Of a stretch of DNA of 64,000 nucleotides, positions 46,967-54,433 are shown piece after piece. This DNA is from Cyclobacterium roseum (GTDB lineage: Bacteria > Bacteroidota > Bacteroidia > Cytophagales > Cyclobacteriaceae). The position numbers and the translations under genes were made by a program. The stretch covers positions 1 through 64,000 of the forward strand of contig NZ_WNKF01000005.1 in NCBI RefSeq assembly GCF_010119225.1. Direction: 5' to 3'. The first letter of the stretch is position 1, and the number at the start of each line of letters is the position of its first letter. The notes below the pieces were generated by a model, which saw only the letters and a program-made list of their open reading frames with translations, did no database searches and was not told the DNA's origin.

Positions 46967-47491
46967 TTAAAAATCAATCAGCAATCGGGCCTGCTCTTGT
47001 AGCAGGCTGATGTATAATTTATTTGAGAGCTGGCCTTCGGTCATGTTTTCTTCAATTTTGGCCAATTTGATTTTATTAGCCAGCACATGCATTCCCAGGT
47101 AATTGAAAATATCGGTCAGGTGGCTTAGCCCAATGCTGCCACCTCCGATACCTGAGGAAATTCCTACCAGGGCGCATTTCTTAGATCTGAAGCTATTTGG
47201 ATAGGTCATCCCGTCTATAAAAGACTTCAAAATCCCCGGAAAGGAGCCGTTGTATTCCGGGACAATGAAAACGTATTTCTGCCCGCTTTTAACTCGGTTA
47301 TGAATGTTGTTGTACGCTTTGTTTTTGCCATTGTTCTCATAAAGCGCGGTAAACACAAAATCGTCTGGTAATTCGGTTAGGTTAATAATTTCGCTCTCCG
47401 CACCATTCTGATTCAGTATGTCCTGGTATAACTCGGCCATTTTCGCCGAAACAGCGTTCTTCCTGTTGGTGCTTACTATAATTTTGATCAT
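46967..47491 (-). CDS. NADPH-dependent FMN reductase family protein
   Basis: A 174-aa flavodoxin-like protein. The FMN-binding loop is IVSTNRKNAVSAKMA near the start; VFIVPEYNGSFPGILKSFID is the conserved PEYNxSxP segment; GISSGIGGGSIG follows. I chose ATG 47491 (MIKIIVS); a longer open frame upstream is not conserved in character and overlaps the divergent punA gene. Likely reduces FMN or quinones in the cytosol; the electron acceptor is unknown. Confidence 0.88.
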   Translation of the reverse strand: MIKIIVSTNRKNAVSAKMAELYQDILNQNGAESEIINLTELPDDFVFTALYENNGKNKAYNNIHNRVKSGQKYVFIVPEYNGSFPGILKSFIDGMTYPNSFRSKKCALVGISSGIGGGSIGLSHLTDIFNYLGMHVLANKIKLAKIEENMTEGQLSNKLYISLLQEQARLLIDF

Positions 47492-47550
47492 ATAGTATTG
47501 ATTTAAGTTACATAAATACAAACAAGGACCCCATAAAGTTTCCGAATTAT

Positions 47551-47558
47551 TATATTTG
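47551..47558 (+). promoter_or_regulatory. -7 box upstream of punA
   Basis: TATATTTG matches TAnnTTTG, 53 bp before the punA ATG at 47612. No TTG at the standard spacing, so only half the promoter is supported. Confidence 0.35.
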
Positions 47559-47611
47559 GTTGGTAACCGGTTTGGGTTTCCTTCAGTCATTAATTGCTTG
47601 TTCCATCCATC

Positions 47612-48457
47612 ATGCGTAAAGAACCAGAAATCACTTACACCGAAAAAATCACCCATGCGGTGAATTTCCTTTCCCCTTTTCTAAACGACAAACCTGAAAC
47701 CGCAATCATCATTGGGACCGGTCTGGGAAGCCTGGCCAATGATATCGAAATAATAACCGAAATTCCTTACGAGGATATCCCCTATTTTCCGGTTTCTACC
47801 GTCACCTCTCACCATGGGAAATTAATAGTCGGGAAATGGGGCACCAAAACCATCCTTGTGATGAAAGGCAGGTTCCATTATTACGAAGGGTATTCCATGA
47901 AAGAGGTTACATTTCCCATTCGCATCTTACGACAACTGGGCATTCTCAATCTTCTTATTTCCAATGCTTCCGGCGGATTGAATCCGGCCCAAAAAGTGGG
48001 CGACCTGCTCCTTATTGACGACCATATTGACCTGTTTCCGGAAAACCCCCTTCGTGGACCAAATCTGGACGAATTTGGGGACCGGTTTCCGGACATGAGC
48101 GCGCCCTACTGTCCCCGATTGATTGAATGGGCCCTGGAGATCGCGCAAGCGAATGGAATCCGGCTGCATCGGGGCACCTATGCAGGCGTGCAGGGGCCCA
48201 ATCTGGAAACACCGGCCGAGTACCGCTACCTCCGGACCATCGGGGCTGATGCGGTGGGGATGAGCACCGTTCCAGAGGTACTGGTAGCGGTTCATTGCGG
48301 AATGAAGGTTTTTGCGCTGTCGGCAATAACCGACTTGGGAACGCCAGGGAATATTAAAAAAATTAACATAGAGGATGTCTTAGGTGCTGCAGCCAAAGCA
48401 GAGCCAGGTATGCGGAAAATCCTATCCGGTCTACTGAATCGCCTGTACCCTTCCTGA
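47612..48457 (+). CDS. punA: purine nucleoside phosphorylase
   Basis: A 281-aa trimeric-type purine nucleoside phosphorylase, splitting inosine or guanosine into base and ribose 1-phosphate. Phosphate-binding GTGLGSLA (36-43), HHGK (67-70), YYEGYSMKEV and the SNASGGLNP (118-125) loop are present, as is GADAVGMSTVPEV near the base site. I chose ATG 47612 over a TTG six codons earlier. A 5'-truncated paralogue of its last ~150 residues lies at 53873-54331 in the same orientation. Confidence 0.93.
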   Translation: MRKEPEITYTEKITHAVNFLSPFLNDKPETAIIIGTGLGSLANDIEIITEIPYEDIPYFPVSTVTSHHGKLIVGKWGTKTILVMKGRFHYYEGYSMKEVTFPIRILRQLGILNLLISNASGGLNPAQKVGDLLLIDDHIDLFPENPLRGPNLDEFGDRFPDMSAPYCPRLIEWALEIAQANGIRLHRGTYAGVQGPNLETPAEYRYLRTIGADAVGMSTVPEVLVAVHCGMKVFALSAITDLGTPGNIKKINIEDVLGAAAKAEPGMRKILSGLLNRLYPS

Positions 48458-48505
48458 TCGTCTTTCCTGCATTCCCGACCGTCGCCCCCGCCCTTGCAAC
48501 GTTAA

Positions 48506-48520
48506 AAAAGCAGCGCTTTT
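48506..48520 (+). terminator. small hairpin downstream of punA
   Basis: AAAAGC-AGC-GCTTTT with only four T following, 50 bp after the punA stop. Weak intrinsic-terminator candidate. Confidence 0.3.
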
Positions 48521-48623
48521 CCTGAGCACTTATTTGGTAAGCCGCTCCCATAGCTAAAAATGGGTTTTCCGCCTAGAAATCACGAATGAATACTGGGCAG
48601 TTTATTTGTCAAGGTATGTTTGG

Positions 48624-48925
48624 TTAGCATGCCTTTTCAATACGAAGCCAGGCCGAGTTCAAAATGGCGGACATTAGTATTTCTATTCTGTCTTCACCTC
48701 GAAGTTCATAGATGATTCTGTAATTGCCTTCAATCAATTCCCGAATATTTGTTCATTCTTTTCAGGCACTTTCCTTCCGATCTTCGGCATCTTCTTCAAG
48801 ATTTCCACTTTATCGAAGAGTTTTGAGACAATAAAAGATGCATATTTTTCAGAAAATTTGTTGCTATATTCTGCAATACTGGTTAAATCATCTATGGCCC
48901 GTTCCGCCCATATTATTTTAACCAT
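48624..48925 (-). pseudogene. frameshifted RelE/ParE-family toxin
   Basis: The frame from 48925 encodes MVKIIWAERAIDDLTSIAEY and continues to PKIGRKVPEKNEQ (about residue 58), then runs into a stop. In the next frame the sequence continues without loss: NIRELIEGNYRIIYELRGED, ending at 48624. Together they form a full ParE/RelE-type fold with the usual VPE-x-NIRELIEGNYRIIY block. One missing base at about 48748 explains the break, so the toxin is inactive unless frameshifting occurs. It overlaps the small antitoxin gene upstream by 13 nt, the standard module layout. Confidence 0.8.
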
Positions 48926-49092
48926 TTTTCCAATTTCTTTTTAGCTTCTTCCTCCGTATAGAATTGTCCTGCCTGTATTTGGTGTTGGCCTTCTTCAATT
49001 TTCTGCAAAATCATTAATCTTTCCATTAATTCATCTACAGAAAACTCCTCAGGCATACCTTGAATAGTTTCTAATAATTGCGTCTTCTTCAT
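48913..49092 (-). CDS. putative antitoxin of the ParE/RelE module, 59 aa
   Basis: A short intact gene reading MKKTQLLETIQGMPEEF at the start and ending EEEAKKKLEKWLK. It is mostly helical and charged, with no DNA-binding ribbon recognisable by eye; the C-terminal half looks like a toxin-wrapping helix pair (EEGQHQIQAGQFYTEEEAKKKL resembles small antitoxins paired with ParE-like toxins in Bacteroidota). It lies directly upstream of and overlaps the toxin start by 13 nt. The antitoxin call rests on this position and size. Confidence 0.68.
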   Translation of the reverse strand: MKKTQLLETIQGMPEEFSVDELMERLMILQKIEEGQHQIQAGQFYTEEEAKKKLEKWLK

Positions 49093-49989
49093 GAGTCCTA
49101 ATCTGTTTCAATCACAATATACGAAATACAACCTTCCTTGTCCATTTTTTTTGATCACCACCAACGTTACGGTCAATAGCGTAGAGATAATATCCCTGGT
49201 TCTATCTCATTTGGCTTCCACCATATAATTCCCCTGTCACTTTTTTGCTGCAGAGCCTGTCGCGAGCAGCGAAGCGAATCGGGATCAAAAAAGTAACCAA
49301 AAAACCCCGCCGCTGTGCATTTTTTGGCTAAATTCCGGACACCACCCACACAGAGGCAAACTCCTCGGGGTTTTTAAATGACGACGTAAAAGATTTAAAT
49401 TTCATCCAAACCCCTCGTCAAACATGCCTCTGTTCTTCCCAACGCACTGTCCGGAATTCTTAACGCCAAAACCTGTAATGCGGAAGTTAAATAGGGGAAC
49501 TGGCGTTAAATAACAAATGAATACTTATTTAATTTATAATTTGTTAAAAAGGGAAAATATTTAAGGAATAAGGAATTGAAGGTAAATTTAAGTCCTTAAC
49601 CGAGCAGGGTGAAATTTAGAATAAAGTGAATAGGAATTCTTTCGAATTAAATTCCCATTCACCAATTAAAATGAAGACCTATATTAGGCCTTCATCTGCA
49701 AAACTGAGGTAGGAAGCATCTGTAAAGATCAAATGATCCAGAACCGGTATTGATTGACCATTTTTTGTCACTATCAATTTCATAAATAATCCAAAAAATT
49801 ATCCCTATCAAAAATAATTTATCTTCCAAAAATCCCCGAGACCTCCACGGTGTTGAACTCGTGAAGATGAAGTTGAAATTATGAACGGATTTTTCCACAT
49901 TCAAAAAAACTTCGGTAAAGTTAATTGGGCGTGGATAGATTATTTTCTACAACTTTGGTCCATTCCAGAACTTCGGGATTAGAGATCTT
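49093..49989. other. gene-poor stretch with repeat-like segment
   Basis: About 900 bp with no supportable gene. The first part (about 49222-49510) contains inverted arms and GC-rich blocks and looks like a dispersed intergenic element. The rest is AT-rich; a 70-codon minus-strand frame at 49692-49904 has no family features. Presumed decayed DNA. Confidence 0.5.
49238..49294. repeat. imperfect inverted repeat, possible dispersed element
   Basis: ACTTTTTTG (49239-49247) and CAAAAAAGT (49286-49294) flank a GC-rich loop containing GTCGCGAGCAGCGAAGCGAA. Segments of this style recur between genes in Bacteroidota genomes in my recollection, but only one copy is in the window, so its repeat nature is not shown here. 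Confidence 0.35.
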
Positions 49990-50118
49990 TCACCTAGCTC
50001 TCCGAACTTTTCTCCGAACCTCTCTCCGAACTTTTTCACTAATCCCTTCGTACTTTGCCGTTCGTTTCTTCCGAACCAAAGTTTCTTCCTTATTTTGACG
50101 GAACCATCCTAAATATAT
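49990..50118 (-). other. in-frame coding-like tail beyond the AAA_4 gene stop
   Basis: Directly after the TGA of the upstream gene the same frame stays open for about 42 codons to a second TGA at 49990-49992. It encodes a basic repeat-like peptide with KVRREVRRKVRR. The host gene itself has a similar KVRISKTKVRKK linker before its winged helix. This suggests a lost part of a longer linker or a fused paralogue, or stop-codon readthrough. No start codon or SD supports a separate gene. Confidence 0.45.
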
Positions 50119-51651
50119 TCATTCGTCCCAGGTTAAGAATACTATCCAAGTACCTTTTTTTGTGGCTCCTTCACGCTCCAAATAGCCTTTTTCACGCATT
50201 TTAGCAATGTTCTTCTCTACCGCCCGACTTGATATTCCAATTTCCAGTGCTATCTCAGCAGCTGTAACTTTTGGATTAGCTCTCATGGAAAGCAGGATTT
50301 TAAAGGCTGATTCCCCAAGTTCACGTTTAATTTCTTCCGAACTCAGCATGATTTTCTTCCGAACTTTGGTTTTCGATATCCGAACTTTAGTTGAAGTCAA
50401 AAATTTGGAATGAATAGGAATAGCGACATGAAAAAATGATCGATCGTCATCTGTTTCAAACACTGCCTTTGGGGAGCCATTCTCCTCCAATGCTTTGATA
50501 ATGGTGGGTATCCCCGTAGCTTTTCCTTCGGTGAGATCGAGCTCTTTTAGAAAATCACCCAGTCTTCGGTTTCTGTAACGCCTTGGGATTACCTTGCCTT
50601 TTTTAAATTCCGTCAACTTGATGCTTCTGTCAGGCCCTCCGTAATTGATGACTCTGATCTTTTCCTGATAAATCCGTATTTCAACCGGTTCCCTTGTTTG
50701 ATAGTCCCGGTGATATAGTGCATTGGCAATGATTTCTTCCAGGGCCTGGTAGGGGTAATTCCAAACCCTGATGGATTCCGCCTGACCTTTTACCTTGACG
50801 GTTTTTTGTTGGAGCACATTAATTTTCAAGTATTCAAGTGTCCTATTGATCATATGATCCACTGGCCCGGATATATGGGGTGCCTCCATAAATTCATCGG
50901 CAGCTTCTCCATTTGGGAAATGAACGATTTCAACCCGGCTGTAGGGAAAGTATTTTTCCGGATTTTCCGTAAACATCATCAAGGCCACATTTCGGGGATG
51001 CCTTCTTTCCGGTGGCCCGTATAGCAATTGCATCTGGGAAAGCAGCTGCTCTTTGGTTAAAGCATCCATGTTTTCCAGTAGCTTACTACTTACCTTTCTC
51101 AGGTAATCCCGAACCAAGGTCAACGAGATTTCATCGAGACTCACCTGGGAATTGGCCCGGTCATCAAAGGGCGTTTTTCCACTCAAAGAAATTAACTCTT
51201 CTTTTTGGTTTTTAGATACTTTGATAGAGCTGGATCCATAACGTACGTAATAATGGTACTTTTTGTCTTTGGCCTTTATTTCATCCGGCACTTCATAAGG
51301 TCTGTTATCTCCCCCAAAGGCCCAAATGACCAAAATTTTCTTTCCCTGAATTTCTTCAATACTGATTTTGGGGTGATAGGCAGGGTTGATCAGATTATTC
51401 AACTGAATCATTTCTTTTTGAATGCCATCAAAATCTTCTTCACTCAACCCTTGTGGGGGAAGAACGGGCCTACCGTTTTCTTCGGCAATACCCACAATAA
51501 TGTAGCCTCCACCAATATCATCGAAGTCATTGGCAAAAGCACAGATGGAGCGGTAAATGGGTCCGGGGTTCCAGCCTTTCTTGTATTCGATGCGTTCAGA
51601 TTCTACCGCCCGTCCATTGATAAGATCCAATACATTAATCGGTAAAGCCAT
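50119..51651 (-). CDS. AlbA_2 / divergent AAA_4 ATP-binding regulator with winged helix
   Basis: A 510-aa protein of the COG2865 type. AlbA_2 domain at about residues 10-140 (SERIEYKKGWNP, FANDFDDIGGGYIIVGIAEENGRP), a middle region, a GHKL-like ATP-binding segment (ALEEIIANALYHRDYQ at about 297-312, then INYGGPDRSI and NRRLGDFLKELDLTEGKATGIPTI), and a C-terminal winged HTH (about 440-505, SSRAVEKNIAKMREKGYLERE). Such proteins are common in islands and are presumed transcriptional regulators or defence-associated, without a proven role. Between the domains lies a KVR-repeat linker; a related tail continues past the stop. Confidence 0.85.
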   Translation of the reverse strand: MALPINVLDLINGRAVESERIEYKKGWNPGPIYRSICAFANDFDDIGGGYIIVGIAEENGRPVLPPQGLSEEDFDGIQKEMIQLNNLINPAYHPKISIEEIQGKKILVIWAFGGDNRPYEVPDEIKAKDKKYHYYVRYGSSSIKVSKNQKEELISLSGKTPFDDRANSQVSLDEISLTLVRDYLRKVSSKLLENMDALTKEQLLSQMQLLYGPPERRHPRNVALMMFTENPEKYFPYSRVEIVHFPNGEAADEFMEAPHISGPVDHMINRTLEYLKINVLQQKTVKVKGQAESIRVWNYPYQALEEIIANALYHRDYQTREPVEIRIYQEKIRVINYGGPDRSIKLTEFKKGKVIPRRYRNRRLGDFLKELDLTEGKATGIPTIIKALEENGSPKAVFETDDDRSFFHVAIPIHSKFLTSTKVRISKTKVRKKIMLSSEEIKRELGESAFKILLSMRANPKVTAAEIALEIGISSRAVEKNIAKMREKGYLEREGATKKGTWIVFLTWDE

Positions 51652-51887
51652 ATCAATTTCTATTAAAAACTTTTAGTAGTGACATTGGAATACATTGTGT
51701 TTACCGTTTAGGATGAGGTTTAGGAAACCTTTGACTAGAAATTAAACTGCTTGCTGGACTGGTAATTTAGAATATTTCCATCAAAACCATTTCCTTCAAA
51801 TCTCCAAAAATGAAATTAAAAATTTAAATTTATTCTAAAACCTCACCGTCTCACTCAAAGGCTCCGAGACCTCCCCTACTGGTCTTG
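51652..51887. other. intergenic, no feature seen
   Basis: AT-rich sequence between the AAA_4 gene start and a broken minus-strand frame. I see no consensus promoter. Confidence 0.4.
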
Positions 51888-52075
51888 CTACGTACTGTTG
51901 TGTTTGGACTTCGGCATTGTTTCCAATTCCAACCTGGCCAATTCTACCAGTCTTTTATCAGCCAGAACATGGCTTTGTCTACCGGAATGTTGGCGATGGC
52001 GGCAATAAGATGGTAGTCCGTCATTGCGGATTTCCCTTGGTTGTAAAGCATCTCGGTGGGTTCTGATATTTTCAT
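51888..52075 (-). pseudogene. small broken gene, possibly RadC N-terminus-like
   Basis: From ATG 52075 the frame encodes MKISEPTEMLYNQGKSAMTD and continues YHLIAAIANIPVDKAMF before a stop. The next frame continues coherently, LADKRLVELARLELETMPKS, to a stop at 51888, so a one-base shift near 51965 seems to have broken it. The GKSAMTDYHLIAAI phrase is reminiscent of the RadC-family N-terminus (KGxxxLTDxELLAxL), but I am not sure. It could also be an antitoxin-like fragment. Confidence 0.4.
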
Positions 52076-52484
52076 AATGTACTTACCGACTATGGCACTG
52101 GAGGGCTAAATGAATGATGCGCGGGGGAGTTTTTCACTAAGCACAAGGAGGAACGGAATAAATCATCACAGTCAGTGACCTCCTATTATGCCGTAGTTCC
52201 TTGGTAAATCTCAGACTGTCAATTCGGATGCATGTGAAAAAATAGCCCATAACTTCGGTGCGTCATTGGTTTGGTCCAGTGAATCGATCTTTTCCACAAA
52301 TTTGATGGCGGAAGTAATAAGTCAGCAACAATTATTGGTATGGACCCGGTCCATAGTATTCCAAGGCGCACCTTAGTAACCTTACGGATTCGGTTCCCAC
52401 TTACTCCATCGCTTAACCATAGTTCATTTTCGAGGTTAGGCAATAGATATCGCAGATCGCTTAGGAACGTATACATCCCCATCT
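52076..52484. other. degraded sequence, no assignable gene
   Basis: About 400 bp left of the RAYT unit. An 87-codon minus-strand frame (52219-52482) shows no family features, while short coding-like pieces occur in another frame (for example VEKIDSLDQTNDAPKLWAIF near 52205-52310). I read this as decayed coding sequence. Confidence 0.4.
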
Positions 52485-52532
52485 GGGTGTAGTTTGCAAC
52501 TACACCCTTCTATCCTTTTCAATTTGCAATTG
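52485..52532. repeat. left REP-like hairpin pair
   Basis: Outer hairpin: stem GGGTGTAGTT (52485-52494), loop TGC, AACTACACCC (52498-52507), 10 perfect pairs. Inner hairpin: CAATT (52520-52524), loop TGC, AATTG (52528-52532), extendable on both sides with one G-T. The order outer-spacer-inner mirrors the right end. Confidence 0.85.
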
Positions 52533-52545
52533 GAAATGGACGTGA

Positions 52546-53091
52546 TTACCAATAATCCACCTCAATCAAACCATCTAGTCCCGCATAATTTCTAGCGCTT
52601 GAACACATGTAGTCTTCAGGTTTTTCCACGATTCCCGCCCTTACCGGATTCGCATGAATATAATTCATTCTACTTTCGATCATCTCAGTTCGATAAAGTT
52701 CAATGGCATGGTTTTCATGTGTCCAAAATTGCATTTCTCCAGATCTGTTATTATACTTAGCATGATAAGCAAAAATCATCTTCAACCATTCCTTTCTGCT
52801 TTCCTGTGGATTTTCCAGTATCATTTTGAGCAATTTCTTGCTTGTAAACTTTTTGAAATCCCGTACCCAGTCTGATAATTTTCCATCTTTTTGTTGAGCA
52901 ATCAAGTGAAGGTGATTGGTCATGATGACATAACCAAACAAAAAAAGCCCCTTCTCATTTCTACAATAAGTCAGATTTTCCAAGATAAAATCCCTATACA
53001 TTTTTCTTGAAAACACATCTGCCCATCCAACCACTTGGAAGGTGAAGAAATAGGGCATTTCCTGATCTCTTATCCGGTAAGCTTCGCCCAT
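52546..53091 (-). CDS. REP-associated tyrosine transposase (RAYT, Y1 HUH family)
   Basis: A 181-aa single-domain HUH endonuclease of the IS200/IS605-related RAYT group. Starts GEAYRIRDQEMPYFFTFQVVGW; the HUH-type motif is H60-L-H62 in VIMTNHLHLIAQ; RDFKKFTSKKL follows; the C-terminal YIHANPVRAGIVEKPEDY block is a hallmark of the group. I could not assign the catalytic Tyr with confidence. Start chosen at 53091 (MGEAYR), 24 bp inside the right hairpins; the longer open frame upstream runs through the palindromes. Length is normal and no frameshift is seen, so the enzyme may be active. Confidence 0.92.
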   Translation of the reverse strand: MGEAYRIRDQEMPYFFTFQVVGWADVFSRKMYRDFILENLTYCRNEKGLFLFGYVIMTNHLHLIAQQKDGKLSDWVRDFKKFTSKKLLKMILENPQESRKEWLKMIFAYHAKYNNRSGEMQFWTHENHAIELYRTEMIESRMNYIHANPVRAGIVEKPEDYMCSSARNYAGLDGLIEVDYW

Positions 53092-53114
53092 AATTGAAAA
53101 TAATTGTTGTAAAC

Positions 53115-53163
53115 TGGAATTACAAATTCCAAGGATAAAAAGGTGTAGTTTCAAACTACACCT
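53115..53163. repeat. right REP-like hairpin pair
   Basis: Inner hairpin: TGGAATT (53115-53121), loop ACA, AATTCCA (53125-53131). Outer hairpin: AGGTGTAGTTT (53141-53151), single-base centre, AAACTACACCT (53153-53163), 11 perfect pairs. In reverse complement it aligns with the left pair over about 48 bp. The outer palindrome supplies the stop codon of the Rhs remnant. Confidence 0.85.
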
Positions 53164-53866
53164 AGGTGGGTACCTGACGGACATTGCCCAGGTGGTCTTT
53201 TACATGGTATTCGTATTGGTAAGTACACAGTTCATAAGCCACCCTACCCTCTTCATGCATAAGGTAATCCAGTGACCCATCCACATAAACTGTTTCACCG
53301 ATATAGGCATGGGTTTTGGTCAAGGTCGTATTGGTATATAATTTTTGTGTCAGTTTATTACCCGCTGCATCATAGCCGAATACAATCTTACCTGTGGTCC
53401 CTGCAAAGGTAACCGTATCGGGTAGGTTAAGGTGGTTGTAGCTTATGGTATTGATTTGTTTGTCGAGGTTACCGGATAGGCTACCGTTAGCATCATAGGT
53501 ATAGGCAGTGCCACTCCGTTCTTTAAAGTCCTTGGAAGTGAATGTTGCAGATAAATGTGAATTAAGCACTTGGGATAGTCGGTTGCTGTTGGTCTGATAG
53601 GTGTAGGTAAGGTTATCCACCCCACCATAGGTGGATGCGGTCATCTGGTTGCGCCTTACCAATTTGGTGAGGTTTCCGTTTCCATCGATCAGCATCCCAT
53701 TTACAGTAAACCAATTGGTTTCCCCGGAGGCTGTATAGTTGGCAGTCGTTAATCTGTTAGCATTGTCAGTGGAATTCCGTACCGTTCCGCCAAGCTGATG
53801 CTGCGAAAGGCTCTGTATGGCTCGGGCTTTTTCATCGTAGAAAATGGCTGTCGTGTAAAATTCCAA
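53162..53866 (-). pseudogene. Rhs/YD-repeat protein remnant
   Basis: The minus strand encodes the C-terminal portion of an Rhs core: FYDEKARAIQSLSQHQLGG, YD-type repeats (LTYTYQTNSNRL, AYTYDANGSLSGNLD, IVFGYDAAGNKLTQ) and the core-end motif HVKDHLGNVRQV. It lacks its N-terminal thousands of bases, seems internally deleted after LGGT (it jumps directly to a late repeat), and has no toxin tip: a TAG inside the right RAYT hairpin ends it 3 codons after DHLGNVRQV. The open frame begins within the truncated punA copy, so it has no start of its own. Confidence 0.85.
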
Positions 53867-53872
53867 GCAAGA

Positions 53873-54331
53873 GGAGATATCCTGCTTATTCAAGATCATA
53901 TTGATTTATTCCCGGAAAACCCCCTTCGTGGACCCAACCTGGGGCAATTCGGTGACAGGTTTCCGGATATGAGTCAGGCCTACTTTCCAACGTTTATCGA
54001 ATGGGCGTTAGAAATTGCCCGGGAAAAAGCCATTCCCATTCACCAAGGAGTGTATGTCGGTGTACAGGGACCCAATCTGGAAACCCCTGCAGAATACCGC
54101 TACCTTCGGATCATTGGGGCTGATGCGGTGGGGATGAGTACTGTTCCGGAAGTGCAGGTAGCCGTTCATTCCGGTATGAGGGTTTTTGCCCTGTCGGCAA
54201 TAACCGACCTGGGAACCCCTGGAAATATTAAAAAAATTAAGTTAGAGGATGTGTTACGCGCTGCAGCCAAAGCAGAACCGGCCATGCGCGAAATCATACA
54301 GGAGATTTTGAATAAACTTTACCCATCCTGA
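53873..54331 (+). pseudogene. 5'-truncated purine nucleoside phosphorylase paralogue
   Basis: From GD at 53873 to the stop this matches residues 130-281 of the intact punA product with roughly 80 percent identity by eye (DHIDLFPENPLRGPNL, VQGPNLETPAEYRYLR, GADAVGMSTVPEV). The first ~129 residues, including the GTGLG phosphate loop and NASGG, are missing; upstream sequence is antisense Rhs. An open frame from 53798 gives a fusion peptide but cannot be an active phosphorylase. Divergence from punA shows the duplication is old, or one copy was acquired from a relative. Confidence 0.88.
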
Positions 54332-54433
54332 TTTCTGAAGGATGGGACAGGAAAATCACCAGGAGATTTGAAGCCCTGCCATACTTGGAACAATTTTTGG
54401 TCAAAATTTGGAAAACAAATAACTACTGAAGAT

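Larger units (their letters stand above)
52485..53163 (-). mobile_element. RAYT transposase unit flanked by inverted hairpin pairs (REPtron-like)
   Basis: About 680 bp. A HUH-Y1 transposase gene (52546-53091) is bracketed by two pairs of hairpins arranged as mirror images (52485-52532 and 53115-53163). Each end has an outer GTGTAGTTT palindrome and an inner AATT palindrome separated by an ATCC/GGAT spacer. No target-site duplication is visible, as expected for single-strand HUH transposition. The right end sits inside an Rhs remnant. Confidence 0.82.

Noticed and set aside
46967-47656. Extended 229-codon version of the FMN reductase
   Set aside because: The extra N-terminal 55 residues overlap the punA 5' end and are not part of the flavodoxin fold; ATG 47491 fits better.
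49692-49904. 70-codon minus-strand frame in the island
   Set aside because: No conserved motif, start context or partner; the surrounding DNA is decayed.
52219-52482. 87-codon minus-strand frame left of the RAYT unit
   Set aside because: Composition is not protein-like, and pieces in another frame look more coding; also not a continuation of the Rhs frame.
53798-53872. N-terminal extension of the truncated punA copy as a new fusion protein
   Set aside because: These 25 codons are antisense Rhs sequence. A functional fusion is unlikely without the phosphate-binding half of the enzyme.
48457-54331. Whole island as an active integrative element or prophage
   Set aside because: No integrase, tRNA attachment site, phage or conjugation gene is present; the content is mostly remnants.
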